From: Rhizobium anhuiense
Lineage (GTDB): Bacteria; Pseudomonadota; Alphaproteobacteria; Rhizobiales; Rhizobiaceae
Assembly: GCF_003985145.1 (NCBI RefSeq)
Contig: NZ_ML133522.1
Coordinates: 434,001 to 498,000, forward strand
DNA: 64,000 nt
Direction of reading: 5' to 3'
Part shown: in pieces, positions 18,275 to 27,452 of the stretch
How positions within the stretch are numbered: the stretch's first letter is position 1
Layout of the letters: every line of letters starts with the position of its first letter
Notes under the pieces: model-generated
What the model saw: the letters and a program-made list of their open reading frames with translations, nothing else
Told to the model about the DNA's origin: nothing
Databases searched by the model: none
Position numbers and translations under genes: made by a program

Positions 18275-19195
18275 ATGAGTGAAACGCGGCGCAAGCTGAC
18301 GACGATCTTCTGTGCTGACGTGCAGGACTATACGCGGCTGATGGGGGCTGACGAGGAGGGCACGCTTGCCAGCCTGAAGCGCTGCCGCGAGGCGATGGGG
18401 CGCCTGATCGAAAGCCATGGCGGCCGCGTCATCAATACCTGGGGCGATGGGCTGATCGCCGATTTCCCGAGCGTGGTCGAAGCGGTGCGCGCGGCCGTCG
18501 ACACCCAGAACGAACTCGCGGGCTTCAACGCCCGCCGCCCGGCCGACGGGCGCATGCTCTTCCGCATCGGCATCAATCTCGGCGACGTCATCGTCGAAGG
18601 CGACGATATTTATGGCGACGGCGTGAATATCGCGGCGCGGTTGCAGGCTTCGGCGGCGGCCGGCGGCATCGTCATATCGAGCACCGTTTACGACCAGGTC
18701 CGCAACAAGGTGGCTGTGGGTTTCGAGTTTCTCGGGCCGCTGATGGTGAAGAACGTCGATGAAGGCGTGCCGAGCTATGCGGTGAAGATCGGCGACGCCA
18801 GGGATGAGACGCCGCCTGCTGGAAGATCCGGTCCGGCGCGACCGCAGCCGGCGGCGGTTATGCCGGCTGATATGGCCGAGGTAAGGCCGGCACCGGGCGG
18901 ACGCAGGCTGTACGGGGTGCTTGGCGTCATCGCCGTGGTCCTGATCGGCATCAACCTTCTATCGTGGCAGGGCGTTTTCTGGGCGCGCTTTCCGGTGCTT
19001 GCGCTCGCCGTTGTCGCGGCACTCGCCTGGAATCGCGACCAGACCCGGTTCCACCGGAAGATCACCTTGCTGGCGATCCTGGCGCTCGGCTTTGTCAGCA
19101 TCAACCTCTTCACCTGGACGGGGCAGTTCTGGGCGGTGTGGCCGATCCTCGGGATTGCCGCCGCAATGGGCCTGCGATGGTCGATGCGCCGATAG
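18275..19195 (+). CDS. Class III adenylate/guanylate cyclase with C-terminal membrane modules
   Basis: This 306-residue protein has an N-terminal class III cyclase domain (about 6-170): FCADVQDYTRLMGADEEGT with metal ligand Asp15, and NTWGDGLIADF with Asp58. A proline-rich linker (175-205) leads to a C-terminal membrane part (208-306) that looks like two repeats of one two-helix unit: INLLSWQGVFWARFPVL and INLFTWTGQFWAVWPIL. It probably makes cAMP in the cytoplasm while anchored by its C-terminus. Rhizobia carry many such cyclases, with individual roles largely unknown. Confidence 0.85.
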   Translation: MSETRRKLTTIFCADVQDYTRLMGADEEGTLASLKRCREAMGRLIESHGGRVINTWGDGLIADFPSVVEAVRAAVDTQNELAGFNARRPADGRMLFRIGINLGDVIVEGDDIYGDGVNIAARLQASAAAGGIVISSTVYDQVRNKVAVGFEFLGPLMVKNVDEGVPSYAVKIGDARDETPPAGRSGPARPQPAAVMPADMAEVRPAPGGRRLYGVLGVIAVVLIGINLLSWQGVFWARFPVLALAVVAALAWNRDQTRFHRKITLLAILALGFVSINLFTWTGQFWAVWPILGIAAAMGLRWSMRR

Positions 19196-19461
19196 GCACC
19201 AACCCGCATCGCCAGAGATTGGATACGGCATCTCTCCCGAAATCGACGGCGTCAAAGACATGCGTGAGTGTCCGTTCAAGCAAAAGTGAGCGGCCGGGTT
19301 ATTTCCATTCTTTGCTGATATTACAAATCGGTAATGCCGGCTGCTTATGCTTGCCGGTAAACTGTAAACGCGCGATATTGTCGCATCAGACGGGACTCTC
19401 GATCCCGCGGCGCCTCTTTCGACCGACCCTGGTCCAACCTCGAGTCCCTCTGGAGACGTGA

Positions 19462-20673
19462 ATGGCCTTTTGGAAGCAGTTTATACTGTCGCTCGTCGTC
19501 ATCATTGCCGGCTTTGCCGCGTGGGTTTTCCTTGTGCCTGGCGCCGGCGATACGATGCGCGATGCAGGTATTCCAGAGAGCATCGTTTCCAAGATCGCGC
19601 CGAAGGCCGAGGAGACGGCGGATGCCGATGCTCCCGGCCGGGCGCAAAGTCAGCAGCGCGGTGAGGGACAAGGCCAGAGCCAGAACCGCCGCAATGGCGG
19701 CGGGCGCAACAGCGCCATCCTCGTCGCGACGCAAGCCGTCGTCCAGGGCGTCGTCAACGATCGGCTGAATGCCATCGGCACGGGTGACGCGATCCGTTCG
19801 GTTGCGGTCACGCCGCAGGCATCGGGCACAATCCGCGAAATCCTCATCAAGTCGGGCGACAGGGTGAAGGCCGGGCAGGTGCTGGCCAAGCTCGACAGCG
19901 AAGAGCAGGTGATCGCCCGCGGCCAGGCGGATGTGGCGGTCAAGGCCGCCGTCGAGAAATCCAATCTCTATCACAACATCAAGTCCAGCGTGTCGCGCAT
20001 GGATGTCTTCGATTCCGAGATCGCCGAGCAGGGCGCGCGGCTGCAGCTGCAGGCTGCCGAGCTCAATCTCGCACGGCGCAACATCACAGCCCCGATCGAC
20101 GGCATCGTCGGCATCGTGCCGGTCAATATTGGTGACAACGTCACGACGAGCATCCCGATCGTCACCCTCGACGACCGTTCGGAAATCCTCGTCGACTATT
20201 GGGTGCCGGAGCGCTTCGCCAATACAGTGTCGGTCGGCCAGCCGGTCGAGGCGATGTCGGTCGCAAGGCCGGGACAGGTGTTTTCCGGTGTCGTCGAAGC
20301 CGTCGACAACCGCATCGACGCGGCAAGCCGCACGCTTCGCCTGCGCGCCCGGATCGACAACAGCTCCGATGAGCTGCGTGCCGGCATGTCCTTCAGCGTC
20401 AGCATGAAATTTCCCGGCGACAAATATCCGGCCGTCGACCCGGTCGCCGTGCAGTGGGATTCGCAGGGTTCCTTCGTCTGGCAGGTGACCGACGACAAGT
20501 CGCATAAGGTGCGCGTCAGCGTCGTGCAGCGGAATCCCGATTTCGTGCTCGTCAAAGCCGACCTTAAGGACGGCGACAAGATCGTAACGCAGGGCCTGCA
20601 GCGTGTGCGGGAGGGCGGGGCGGTGCGTATCAGCGCCGATGTCGCATCCACTGCGGAGGTCGCGACCCAATGA
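19462..20673 (+). CDS. RND efflux periplasmic adaptor subunit (MFP)
   Basis: This 403-residue membrane-fusion protein has an N-terminal membrane anchor (about 5-25), a Gly/Gln/Asn/Arg-rich linker (50-80), a biotinyl-lipoyl half-motif (SGTIREILIKSGDRVKAGQVLAKLD), a short alpha-hairpin, and the second lipoyl half (ITAPIDGIVGIVPVNIGDNV). It bridges the inner-membrane RND pump to an outer-membrane channel. The stop overlaps the start of the pump gene by four bases. No outer-membrane channel gene is linked, so a shared TolC-type protein is likely. Confidence 0.9.
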   Translation: MAFWKQFILSLVVIIAGFAAWVFLVPGAGDTMRDAGIPESIVSKIAPKAEETADADAPGRAQSQQRGEGQGQSQNRRNGGGRNSAILVATQAVVQGVVNDRLNAIGTGDAIRSVAVTPQASGTIREILIKSGDRVKAGQVLAKLDSEEQVIARGQADVAVKAAVEKSNLYHNIKSSVSRMDVFDSEIAEQGARLQLQAAELNLARRNITAPIDGIVGIVPVNIGDNVTTSIPIVTLDDRSEILVDYWVPERFANTVSVGQPVEAMSVARPGQVFSGVVEAVDNRIDAASRTLRLRARIDNSSDELRAGMSFSVSMKFPGDKYPAVDPVAVQWDSQGSFVWQVTDDKSHKVRVSVVQRNPDFVLVKADLKDGDKIVTQGLQRVREGGAVRISADVASTAEVATQ

Positions 20674-23600
20674 GCGTGACCGAGATTCATCAGGACAGGG
20701 CCTCGGGCAAGCAGAGCTTCACCGCACTTTTCGTTCGCCGGCCGATCCTGGCGCTGGTGTTCAACACGCTGATGGTCGTCGCCGGCCTTGCGGCTTATGT
20801 CGGCGTCGAGGTGCGCGAACTGCCGGATGTCGACCGTCCCGTCGTCACCGTGCGCACCACCTTCGACGGCGCATCGCCGCAGACGATCGACCAGGAACTG
20901 ACCAAGGTGATCGAGGGGGCGGTTGCGCGCGTCAGCGGCCTGAAGTCGATCTCGTCGACCTCTTCCTTCGGCCAGAGTCGGGTGACGCTGGAATTCTCCG
21001 ATGCGATCGATCTGGCGGTCGCCGCCAACGACGTGCGCGACGCGATCGGCCGCGTCACCCAGAACCTGCCGGATGAGGCGGATGCGCCGCAGATCGTCAA
21101 GGCGGATTCGGATTCCTCGGCGATCATGCGCCTTGCCGTCACCTCCACCAAACTCAACATGGACGACCTGACACAGCTCGTCGAAAACGAGGTGATCGAT
21201 CGCCTCGCCTCCGTCGATGGCGTTGCCGATGTCGAGGAATATGGCGACCAGGAGAAGGTTTTCCGCGTCGATGTCGACCAGGGCGCGCTGGCCAGCCGCG
21301 GGCTGACCATCGGCGACCTGACGAAGGCGCTCGACAATGCGGCCCTCGACGTGCCGGCCGGCTCGCTGAAAAGCAAGACGCAGGATATCGTGGTGCGCGC
21401 CACCGCCAATCTGCAGACGCCGGCGGATTTTTCCAACGTCATGCTGCAGGATCGTATTCGGCTCGGTGATGTGGCGACGGTGACGCTTGGGCCGCGCGAC
21501 GGTGAAACGGCGCTGCGCTCCAACGGCAAGCCGGGCATCGGCCTCGGCATCATTCGCCAGGCGCAGTCGAATACGCTGAACATCTCGACCGGCATCAAGG
21601 CCGCTGTCGACCAGCTATCGAAGACGTTGCCCGAGGGCACGAGGATCGCCATAACCAGCGACGACGCCGTCTTCATCCAGGGCGCGATCCACGAGGTGGT
21701 GCTGGCGCTGGTGCTCGCCGCCGTCATCGTCACCGCCGTCATCTATCTCTTCCTGCGCGACTGGCGCGCGACGCTGATCCCGGCGGTCAGCATGCCGGTG
21801 GCGCTGATCGGCACGCTGGCGGCAATTTATATGGTCGGCTTCTCGATCAACATCCTGACGCTGCTTGCCATCGTGCTGGCGACCGGCCTCGTCGTCGACG
21901 ATGCGATCGTCGTGCTCGAAAATATCGTGCGCCGGCGCGCCGAAGGCATGGGGCCGCGCGCGGCCGCCGTGCTCGGCACGCGCGAGGTGTTCTTCGCCGT
22001 CATCGCCACGACGGCGACGCTGGCGGCGGTGTTCATTCCGCTCTCCTTCCTGCCGGGACAGGTCGGCGGCCTTTTTCGCGAATTCGGCTTCGTGCTCGCC
22101 TTCTCGGTCGGGCTGTCGTCGATTGTGGCGCTGACGCTGTGTCCGATGCTTGCCTCGCGCATGCTGACCAAGCCGGTTCTCGAGGATCACGGCGCGCTCG
22201 GCCGTTTCGGCGGGGCGCTTGCCGGTCTCTATAAATGGGCGCTGCACGGCTGCCTCAACGCGCCCTTCGTCGTCATCCTGTTTTCGGTAATCTTTGCCGG
22301 CGCGGCGGTCATCGCCTTTTCCACAGTCAAGAGCGAGCTGACGCCCGAAGAGGACCGCTCGATGGTGATGATGCGGCTGACGACGCCGCAGGGATCGAGC
22401 CTCGAATATACTCGCGACAAGATGCAGCTCGTCGAGGAATATCTGCAGCCGCTGGTCGACAGCGGCGACATCCGCAACGTCTTCTCGATCTCAGGCCAGG
22501 GCGGTTCTTTGAATAGCGGCTTCATGGTGCTGACACTTGCTCCCTGGGGAGAGCGTCAGAGGACGCAGGCGGAGATCGTCGGCGACATCAACCAGGCGGC
22601 ATCAAGGGTGCCGGCGCTGCGCGGCAATGCCATCTCCTCCAACAGCCTGCGCATCCGCGGCGCCGGCAGCGGCGTGCAGATGGCGCTGATCGGCAATGAT
22701 CACGAGGCGCTGACGGCGGCAGCCGCCAAGCTGGTTCAGGCGCTCGAGGCCACCGGCCAATACGATACGCCGCGCCTGACCAACGAGCCGAGCCAGGCGC
22801 AGGTATCGGTGGCGATCGACCGCGAGCGTGCCTCCGACCTCGGCATCGACATCACCGGGCTTTCGACGGCGATCCAGTCGCTGCTCGAAGGGCGCTCGGT
22901 GGTCGACGTCTTCGTCGACGGCGAATCCTATCCCGTGCTTCTGACCTCGACGACGCGGCCGATCGACGATCCGACCGACCTCGAGAACGTGTTCCTGAAG
23001 ACCGGCGACGGCAAGATCGTGCCGATGTCGGTCATCGCCACGATGAAGGAAGGTTCGGTTGCGCCGCAGCTCAACCGCGAGCAGCAGCTCGCTTCGGTCG
23101 CGATCACGGCCGGCCTCAGGAACGGCATGTCGCTCGGCGATGCGGTCAAGCAGGTCACAGCGCTCGCCGAGCCGCTGTTGCCGGCAGGCTCCCGCCTGTT
23201 GCCGCTTGCTGAAGCGGCGACGCTCGAGGAGAATTCGAGCGGCATGGCGCTGACCTTCGGCTTCGCCATCGTCATCATCTTCCTGGTATTGGCCGCGCAG
23301 TTCGAAAGCGTGCTGTCCTCGCTGATCATCATGTCGACGGTGCCGCTCGGCCTTGCCTGCGCCGTTTTCGCGCTGGTGATCACCGGCTCCAGCCTCAACA
23401 TCTACAGCCAGATCGGTCTCGTGCTGCTCGTCGGCGTCATGGCCAAGAACGGCATCCTGATCGTCGAATTCGCCAATCAGCTGCGCGACCGCGGCGAGGA
23501 CGTGCGGTCCTCGATCGAGAAAGCTTGCGCGCTACGCCTTCGCCCGGTGATGATGACGATGATTGCCACCATCCTCGGCGGCGTGCCGCTGGTCTTTGCC

Positions 23601-23825
23601 CATGGCGCGGGCGCCGAAGCACGCGTCGCGCTTGGCTGGGTGATCGTCGGCGGTCTCGGTTTCGCGACGCTGGTGACGCTGTTCATCACGCCGGTCGCCT
23701 ATCTGCTGCTTGCCCGCTTCGCCAAGCCGCACGCCCATGAGGAAGCGCGCCTGCACGAAGAGATGGCGGTCGCCACACGGTCGCGCACTGCCCCCGACGA
23801 TGAGCAGCTACAGGCTGCCGAATAA
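20670..23825 (+). CDS. RND efflux transporter permease (HAE1/AcrB type)
   Basis: This 1051-residue protein is full length for the hydrophobe/amphiphile efflux family: 12 predicted membrane segments and two large periplasmic loops. The proton-relay Asp pair in TM4 is present in GLVVDDAIVVLENI (about 408-410). N-terminal LFVRRPILALVFNTLMVVAGL is typical. It exports small hydrophobic compounds using proton motive force; the substrate is not predictable. It is co-transcribed with the adaptor gene and followed by a terminator at 23845. Confidence 0.92.
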   Translation: MSVTEIHQDRASGKQSFTALFVRRPILALVFNTLMVVAGLAAYVGVEVRELPDVDRPVVTVRTTFDGASPQTIDQELTKVIEGAVARVSGLKSISSTSSFGQSRVTLEFSDAIDLAVAANDVRDAIGRVTQNLPDEADAPQIVKADSDSSAIMRLAVTSTKLNMDDLTQLVENEVIDRLASVDGVADVEEYGDQEKVFRVDVDQGALASRGLTIGDLTKALDNAALDVPAGSLKSKTQDIVVRATANLQTPADFSNVMLQDRIRLGDVATVTLGPRDGETALRSNGKPGIGLGIIRQAQSNTLNISTGIKAAVDQLSKTLPEGTRIAITSDDAVFIQGAIHEVVLALVLAAVIVTAVIYLFLRDWRATLIPAVSMPVALIGTLAAIYMVGFSINILTLLAIVLATGLVVDDAIVVLENIVRRRAEGMGPRAAAVLGTREVFFAVIATTATLAAVFIPLSFLPGQVGGLFREFGFVLAFSVGLSSIVALTLCPMLASRMLTKPVLEDHGALGRFGGALAGLYKWALHGCLNAPFVVILFSVIFAGAAVIAFSTVKSELTPEEDRSMVMMRLTTPQGSSLEYTRDKMQLVEEYLQPLVDSGDIRNVFSISGQGGSLNSGFMVLTLAPWGERQRTQAEIVGDINQAASRVPALRGNAISSNSLRIRGAGSGVQMALIGNDHEALTAAAAKLVQALEATGQYDTPRLTNEPSQAQVSVAIDRERASDLGIDITGLSTAIQSLLEGRSVVDVFVDGESYPVLLTSTTRPIDDPTDLENVFLKTGDGKIVPMSVIATMKEGSVAPQLNREQQLASVAITAGLRNGMSLGDAVKQVTALAEPLLPAGSRLLPLAEAATLEENSSGMALTFGFAIVIIFLVLAAQFESVLSSLIIMSTVPLGLACAVFALVITGSSLNIYSQIGLVLLVGVMAKNGILIVEFANQLRDRGEDVRSSIEKACALRLRPVMMTMIATILGGVPLVFAHGAGAEARVALGWVIVGGLGFATLVTLFITPVAYLLLARFAKPHAHEEARLHEEMAVATRSRTAPDDEQLQAAE

Positions 23826-23844
23826 GGCTTCCATCCGATTTTGC

Positions 23845-23876
23845 AACGCCGCCGTACCTCGTCCGGCGGCGTTTCT
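23845..23876 (+). terminator. Rho-independent terminator of the RND operon
   Basis: AACGCCGCCG and CGGCGGCGTT form a near-perfect stem around an eight-base loop, followed by TTTCTT. Confidence 0.75.
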
Positions 23877-23925
23877 TATGGTGTACGAAACCTTGAAAAA
23901 TAAGATGAATTACTTCTGAAGTTTA

Positions 23926-23948
23926 GCCGTTTGTTAAGCATAAACGGC
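23926..23948. promoter_or_regulatory. Inverted repeat upstream of the flagellin gene
   Basis: GCCGTTT and AAACGGC form a perfect 7-bp inverted repeat separated by nine bases, in AT-rich sequence about 150 bases before the flagellin start. It could be a regulator-binding site or a leftover hairpin. Confidence 0.35.
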
Positions 23949-24094
23949 AATGATTGCTCCAGACACCGACTGGTCTTCTTCGTTTCTTGAAGGCCGCAGC
24001 GCTGAAGCGTCAGCGACCCCGGACATGAGCGTCCGCGCGGCACGGTTCATTTTTGTACAGTTTGCGTCTGTTGAGTTTTTGGAGTCTAGTTCCC

Positions 24095-25093
24095 GTGAGT
24101 ATTTATCAGCGCGTTTCCGTGGACGCGGCGCTTCATGTGCTGCGCGATATCAATCGGAACATGGCCGTCACTCAAAATCACATCACGACGGGCATGCGTG
24201 TTGCAAAAGCCAGCGACAATGCCGTCTACTGGTCGGTCGCCACAACCGCGCGAACCGATAACAAGGCGATTTCAGCGATCCAGGATGCGCTCGGCATGGC
24301 GGCGGCGACGATGGGAACGGCCTATACCGGCGTTCAGGACGTCATCGACGTCGTCTCCGAGATCAAGGCGAAGCTGGTCGCCGCAACGGAAGATGGTGTC
24401 GACAAGAACAAGATCAACGAAGAGCTCAAGCAGTTGCAGGAGCAGTTGCGCAGCGTCTCGGAAGCGGCGACCTTCAACAGTGACAACTGGGTGGTCCTCA
24501 ATAACGATGCGACCCCGACGCAGCCGCGCCAGATTCCGGCCTCCTTCATTCGCAATGCCGACGGCACTGTCTCGGTCGGCATGCTGAGCTACCATATCGA
24601 TACGACGCCGAGCGGAAGCACGTCCTCCAAGGATGCGCGCTATCTGATCGATGATCGCGCCACCGGTTCGGGTGAATACGGTGTGCTGACGTCGGCCTAT
24701 TTCGCCACCGAGCTCGGCGCCTCGCAGAACTACGTGCTGATGACGAGCAAGAACGGCACCACCACCGGCCAAGTGGTGATCTCGCTTTCGGACACCACGA
24801 CGAAAGGACAGGTCAGCGAAATGATCAGCGTCGTCGATGCAGCGCTGACGCAGCTGACGACGGTCGGCTCGGCTTTCGGCGCGCTGGAGAAACGCATCAA
24901 CCTGCAGAACGATTTCGCTGGCAAACTGCACGATAACATCACCGCCGGCATCGGCCGGCTCGTCGATGCCGACATGGAAGAGGAGTCCAGCAAGCTCAAG
25001 GCGCAGCAGACGCAGCAGCAACTCGGCCTGCAATCGCTGAACATCGCCAATGCGACTTACGATACGGTCAGGCAGTTGTTCCAGAATTTCTAA
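24095..25093 (+). CDS. Flagellin (orphan copy)
   Basis: This 332-residue flagellin has the conserved D0/D1 ends: N-terminal ALHVLRDINRNMAVTQNHITTGMRVAKASDNAVYW and C-terminal QQQLGLQSLNIANATYDTVRQLFQNF. The short, variable central region is typical of rhizobial flagellins. It polymerises into the filament after export by the flagellar type III system. The start is GTG at 24095 (MSIYQRV), preceded by GGAG. No other flagellar genes are nearby, so this is a dispersed copy, probably of the flaE/flaH kind described in R. leguminosarum. Expression presumably depends on the flagellar hierarchy. Confidence 0.88.
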   Translation: MSIYQRVSVDAALHVLRDINRNMAVTQNHITTGMRVAKASDNAVYWSVATTARTDNKAISAIQDALGMAAATMGTAYTGVQDVIDVVSEIKAKLVAATEDGVDKNKINEELKQLQEQLRSVSEAATFNSDNWVVLNNDATPTQPRQIPASFIRNADGTVSVGMLSYHIDTTPSGSTSSKDARYLIDDRATGSGEYGVLTSAYFATELGASQNYVLMTSKNGTTTGQVVISLSDTTTKGQVSEMISVVDAALTQLTTVGSAFGALEKRINLQNDFAGKLHDNITAGIGRLVDADMEEESSKLKAQQTQQQLGLQSLNIANATYDTVRQLFQNF

Positions 25094-25108
25094 GAGTGCG
25101 ATCCCACT

Positions 25109-25148
25109 CTCCCTCATTCCGGTGACGAGCACAGGAATGAGGGAGGAG
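25109..25148. repeat. Short palindromic intergenic repeat, copy B
   Basis: CTCCCTCATTCC and GGAATGAGGGAG pair around a GGTGACGAGCACA centre. The same CATTCC...GACGAGCA...GGAATGAGGG layout occurs at 43662-43695 and in degenerate form at 2625-2651. It lies just after the flagellin stop and could also serve as its 3-prime hairpin. Confidence 0.6.
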
Positions 25149-25359
25149 AAGTGGCGGCTCCAACAACGCACTATGGAGACGTCAGCCGATGACGGCAATC
25201 AAGGGCGCACTACTCGCTAAAACTGGTGATATCCGCGCATTCCCGCAACATGGCTTCTGTTTCGGCGCCTGAAATTCCCCTATCAAGAGAGCATCTTCAT
25301 TTTCTTGCCGCAATCCTTGCCATTTGCTCGCATCAGTTCGAACGGAGACCGTCCTGTCC

Positions 25360-26025
25360 ATGATCAAGAAATTCATACTTCTGGCTGTTGCAGCAAGTTA
25401 TCTCAGTGCCTGCACGACGACCGATCCCTATACCGGTGAGCAGAAGGTTTCCAATACGGCCGGCGGCGCTGCGCTTGGCGCCCTCGGCGGTGCCCTCGTC
25501 GGTGTGGCTGTTGGCGGCGGCGGCCACGGCAAGCGCAATGCGGCATTGATCGGCGCAGGCGTCGGGGCTCTCGCCGGTGGCGCGATCGGCAATTACATGG
25601 ACCAACAGGAAGCCGAGCTTCGTGCCCAGCTCGAAGGCACGGGCATTTCGGTGACCCGCAACGGCGACAACATCATCCTCAACATGCCCTCGAACATCAC
25701 CTTCGACGTCGACCAGGATGCGGTGAAGCCGGGCTTCTATCCGACGCTGAATTCGGTGGCGATCGTACTGCGCAAGTTCAACCGGACGCTGATCGACGTC
25801 AACGGCCATACGGATTCGACCGGCAGCCTGCAGCACAATCAGGATCTGTCGCAGCGCCGCGCGCTTTCGGTTGCCGATTATCTCGGCGGCCAGGGCATCG
25901 ACCAGCGCCGCGTCTCCGCCGTTGGTTTCGGCCCGTCGCAGCCCGTCGCCTCCAATGCGAGCGAGGCCGGCCGCGCACAGAACCGCCGCGTCGAAATCCA
26001 GATCGCGCCGATCACGCAGGGCTGA
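25360..26025 (+). CDS. OmpA family outer-membrane lipoprotein
   Basis: This 221-residue protein starts with a lipoprotein signal (MIKKFILLAVAASYLSAC, lipobox LSAC with Cys18). A glycine-zipper region (about 33-85) follows, then a C-terminal OmpA peptidoglycan-binding domain (about 105-220) with NGHTDSTGSLQHNQDLSQRRA and NRRVEIQI. It would tether the outer membrane to peptidoglycan. The ATG at 25360 is required for the signal peptide. It is a monocistronic gene ending in a symmetrical terminator at 26050. Confidence 0.9.
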   Translation: MIKKFILLAVAASYLSACTTTDPYTGEQKVSNTAGGAALGALGGALVGVAVGGGGHGKRNAALIGAGVGALAGGAIGNYMDQQEAELRAQLEGTGISVTRNGDNIILNMPSNITFDVDQDAVKPGFYPTLNSVAIVLRKFNRTLIDVNGHTDSTGSLQHNQDLSQRRALSVADYLGGQGIDQRRVSAVGFGPSQPVASNASEAGRAQNRRVEIQIAPITQG

Positions 26026-26049
26026 TCGCACGCTTTCCCAGACAACACG

Positions 26050-26076
26050 AAGGCCGGGTCATTGCCCGGCCTTTTT
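26050..26076. terminator. Bidirectional terminator between ompA-like and DUF2000 genes
   Basis: AAGGCCGGG and CCCGGCCTT form a perfect 9-bp stem around TCATTG, with a T run on the plus strand. It lies between two convergent genes and can serve both, more strongly the plus one. Confidence 0.8.
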
Positions 26077-26092
26077 CATTCCAATCTTTACG

Positions 26093-26500
26093 TCAGTGCT
26101 GCATCGTCGCGCCCTTGGTGATCTTGTCGACGATCTTCTTTTCGGCGCGCAGCGCGATACCGACCACCTTGGCATCTTCGGGCGCGAATTCGGCGAAGAC
26201 GGCGCGGTTGGCGGCGTCGTGGCCGGTTGCAAACATTTCCTCGATGAACAGCGAGGCGGTGACATCGCGCTCCAGCGCACGGCGATGGATGGCTGACATC
26301 GTCGCCTCCTCGGCGGAGAGCACGATGATCGGTTGGATCGACAGCGGATTATAGAGATTGCCGGCGCGGTCTTTGTAGGGTTCGCCGATGATTTCGGGGT
26401 GTCCGCCGGCGATGCCTGTCATCAGGAAGGCGGTGACGTTCAGTTTCTGCCAGCCGGCAAGATTGTTTCGCAGGACGACGGCAATTTTGGTATCAAACAT
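26093..26500 (-). CDS. DUF2000 family protein
   Basis: This 135-residue protein starts MFDTKIAVVLRNNLAGWQKLNVTAFLMTGI, the DUF2000 signature. The fold is peptidyl-tRNA hydrolase-like and the function unknown. The ATG at 26500 has GAGGTG upstream; an in-frame GTG five codons earlier overlaps that ribosome site and is less likely. It is divergent from the AraC-type gene at 26541, with only 40 bases between, which suggests that regulator controls it. Confidence 0.82.
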   Translation of the reverse strand: MFDTKIAVVLRNNLAGWQKLNVTAFLMTGIAGGHPEIIGEPYKDRAGNLYNPLSIQPIIVLSAEEATMSAIHRRALERDVTASLFIEEMFATGHDAANRAVFAEFAPEDAKVVGIALRAEKKIVDKITKGATMQH

Positions 26501-26540
26501 CGGATGGTCTTTCACCTCGGGTTAAGGAGTATCGGGCGCG

Positions 26541-27452
26541 TTGAGCCAGGATTTACATCCGCAGGCCTTCGAAGGTCTTGAACGTTTGTGCGCGGGACCA
26601 TCCGGCAACGCCATCCTGGCCGCGCCGGCCTTTCCCGGCATCGAGCGCATCGAGGCGCAATTCTCGGGCAATGCCTTCGAGCCGCACCGGCACGACACCT
26701 ATGCACTCGGGGTCACACTGAAGGGCGTGCAGACCTTCCGCTATCGCGGCGAACAGCGCTTCAGCCTGCCGGGGCAGGTGATCGTGCTGCATCCCGACGA
26801 GGAACACGACGGTGGGGCGGGGACGGAGGATGGGTTGCAGTACCGCATGCTCTACCTGGAACCATCGCTGCTTCTCGAATGCCTGGAGACGGATGGCGCA
26901 GGCCTGCCTTTCGTCGACGAACCTGTCATCAGCGATCCGGTGCTGGCGGGCGTGCTGCTCGCGGCGCTCGGCGAACTCGATCGCGAACTGGACGAACTTT
27001 TCGTTGACGATTTCCTGTCGCGGGTGACGGGCGGGCTGTCACGGCATGCGCGTATGCCGCGCCGGCCGCTCGGCCTCGTCGCCTGGCGGCAGGCGCGGGC
27101 GGCGCGGGATTATCTCGAGGCGCATGCGACCCGGGCGGTGCGTTCAGGCGAGTTGGAAGCGGTGACGGGGCTCGACCGTTTCGCGCTGTCGCGGCATTTC
27201 CGGGCGGCCTTCGCCACCAGCCCGCATCGCTACCTCTTAATGCGGCGGCTGCAGCAGGCGCGGGCGATGATCGGCGCGGGCGAGGGGATTTCCGATGTGG
27301 CGGCGGCGACCGGCTTTGCCGATCAGAGCCATCTCAATCGCCATTTCAAGAAGGCCTACGGCATGACGCCCGGCCAGTGGGCAGCGCTCGCGCATAATTC
27401 CGCGCAGCGTTCTATGCGGGATTTTCCGCAAGGCCGGAACGGCGTGCGATGA
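26541..27452 (+). CDS. AraC family transcriptional regulator
   Basis: This 303-residue protein has an N-terminal cupin-like AraC ligand-binding domain (about 25-170; FEPHRHDTYALGVTLKGVQTFRYRG) and a C-terminal double helix-turn-helix (about 195-290) with GFADQSHLNRHFKKAYGMTPGQW. The start is TTG at 26541, preceded by AAGGAG. It likely binds the short divergent region shared with DUF2000. Its last 41 bases overlap the end of the convergent AbrB-type gene, an unusually deep convergent overlap. Confidence 0.87.
   Translation: MSQDLHPQAFEGLERLCAGPSGNAILAAPAFPGIERIEAQFSGNAFEPHRHDTYALGVTLKGVQTFRYRGEQRFSLPGQVIVLHPDEEHDGGAGTEDGLQYRMLYLEPSLLLECLETDGAGLPFVDEPVISDPVLAGVLLAALGELDRELDELFVDDFLSRVTGGLSRHARMPRRPLGLVAWRQARAARDYLEAHATRAVRSGELEAVTGLDRFALSRHFRAAFATSPHRYLLMRRLQQARAMIGAGEGISDVAAATGFADQSHLNRHFKKAYGMTPGQWAALAHNSAQRSMRDFPQGRNGVR

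Noticed and set aside
19345..20670. A 441-residue minus-strand open frame
   Set aside because: It is antisense to the RND adaptor gene, which has lipoyl and hairpin motifs.
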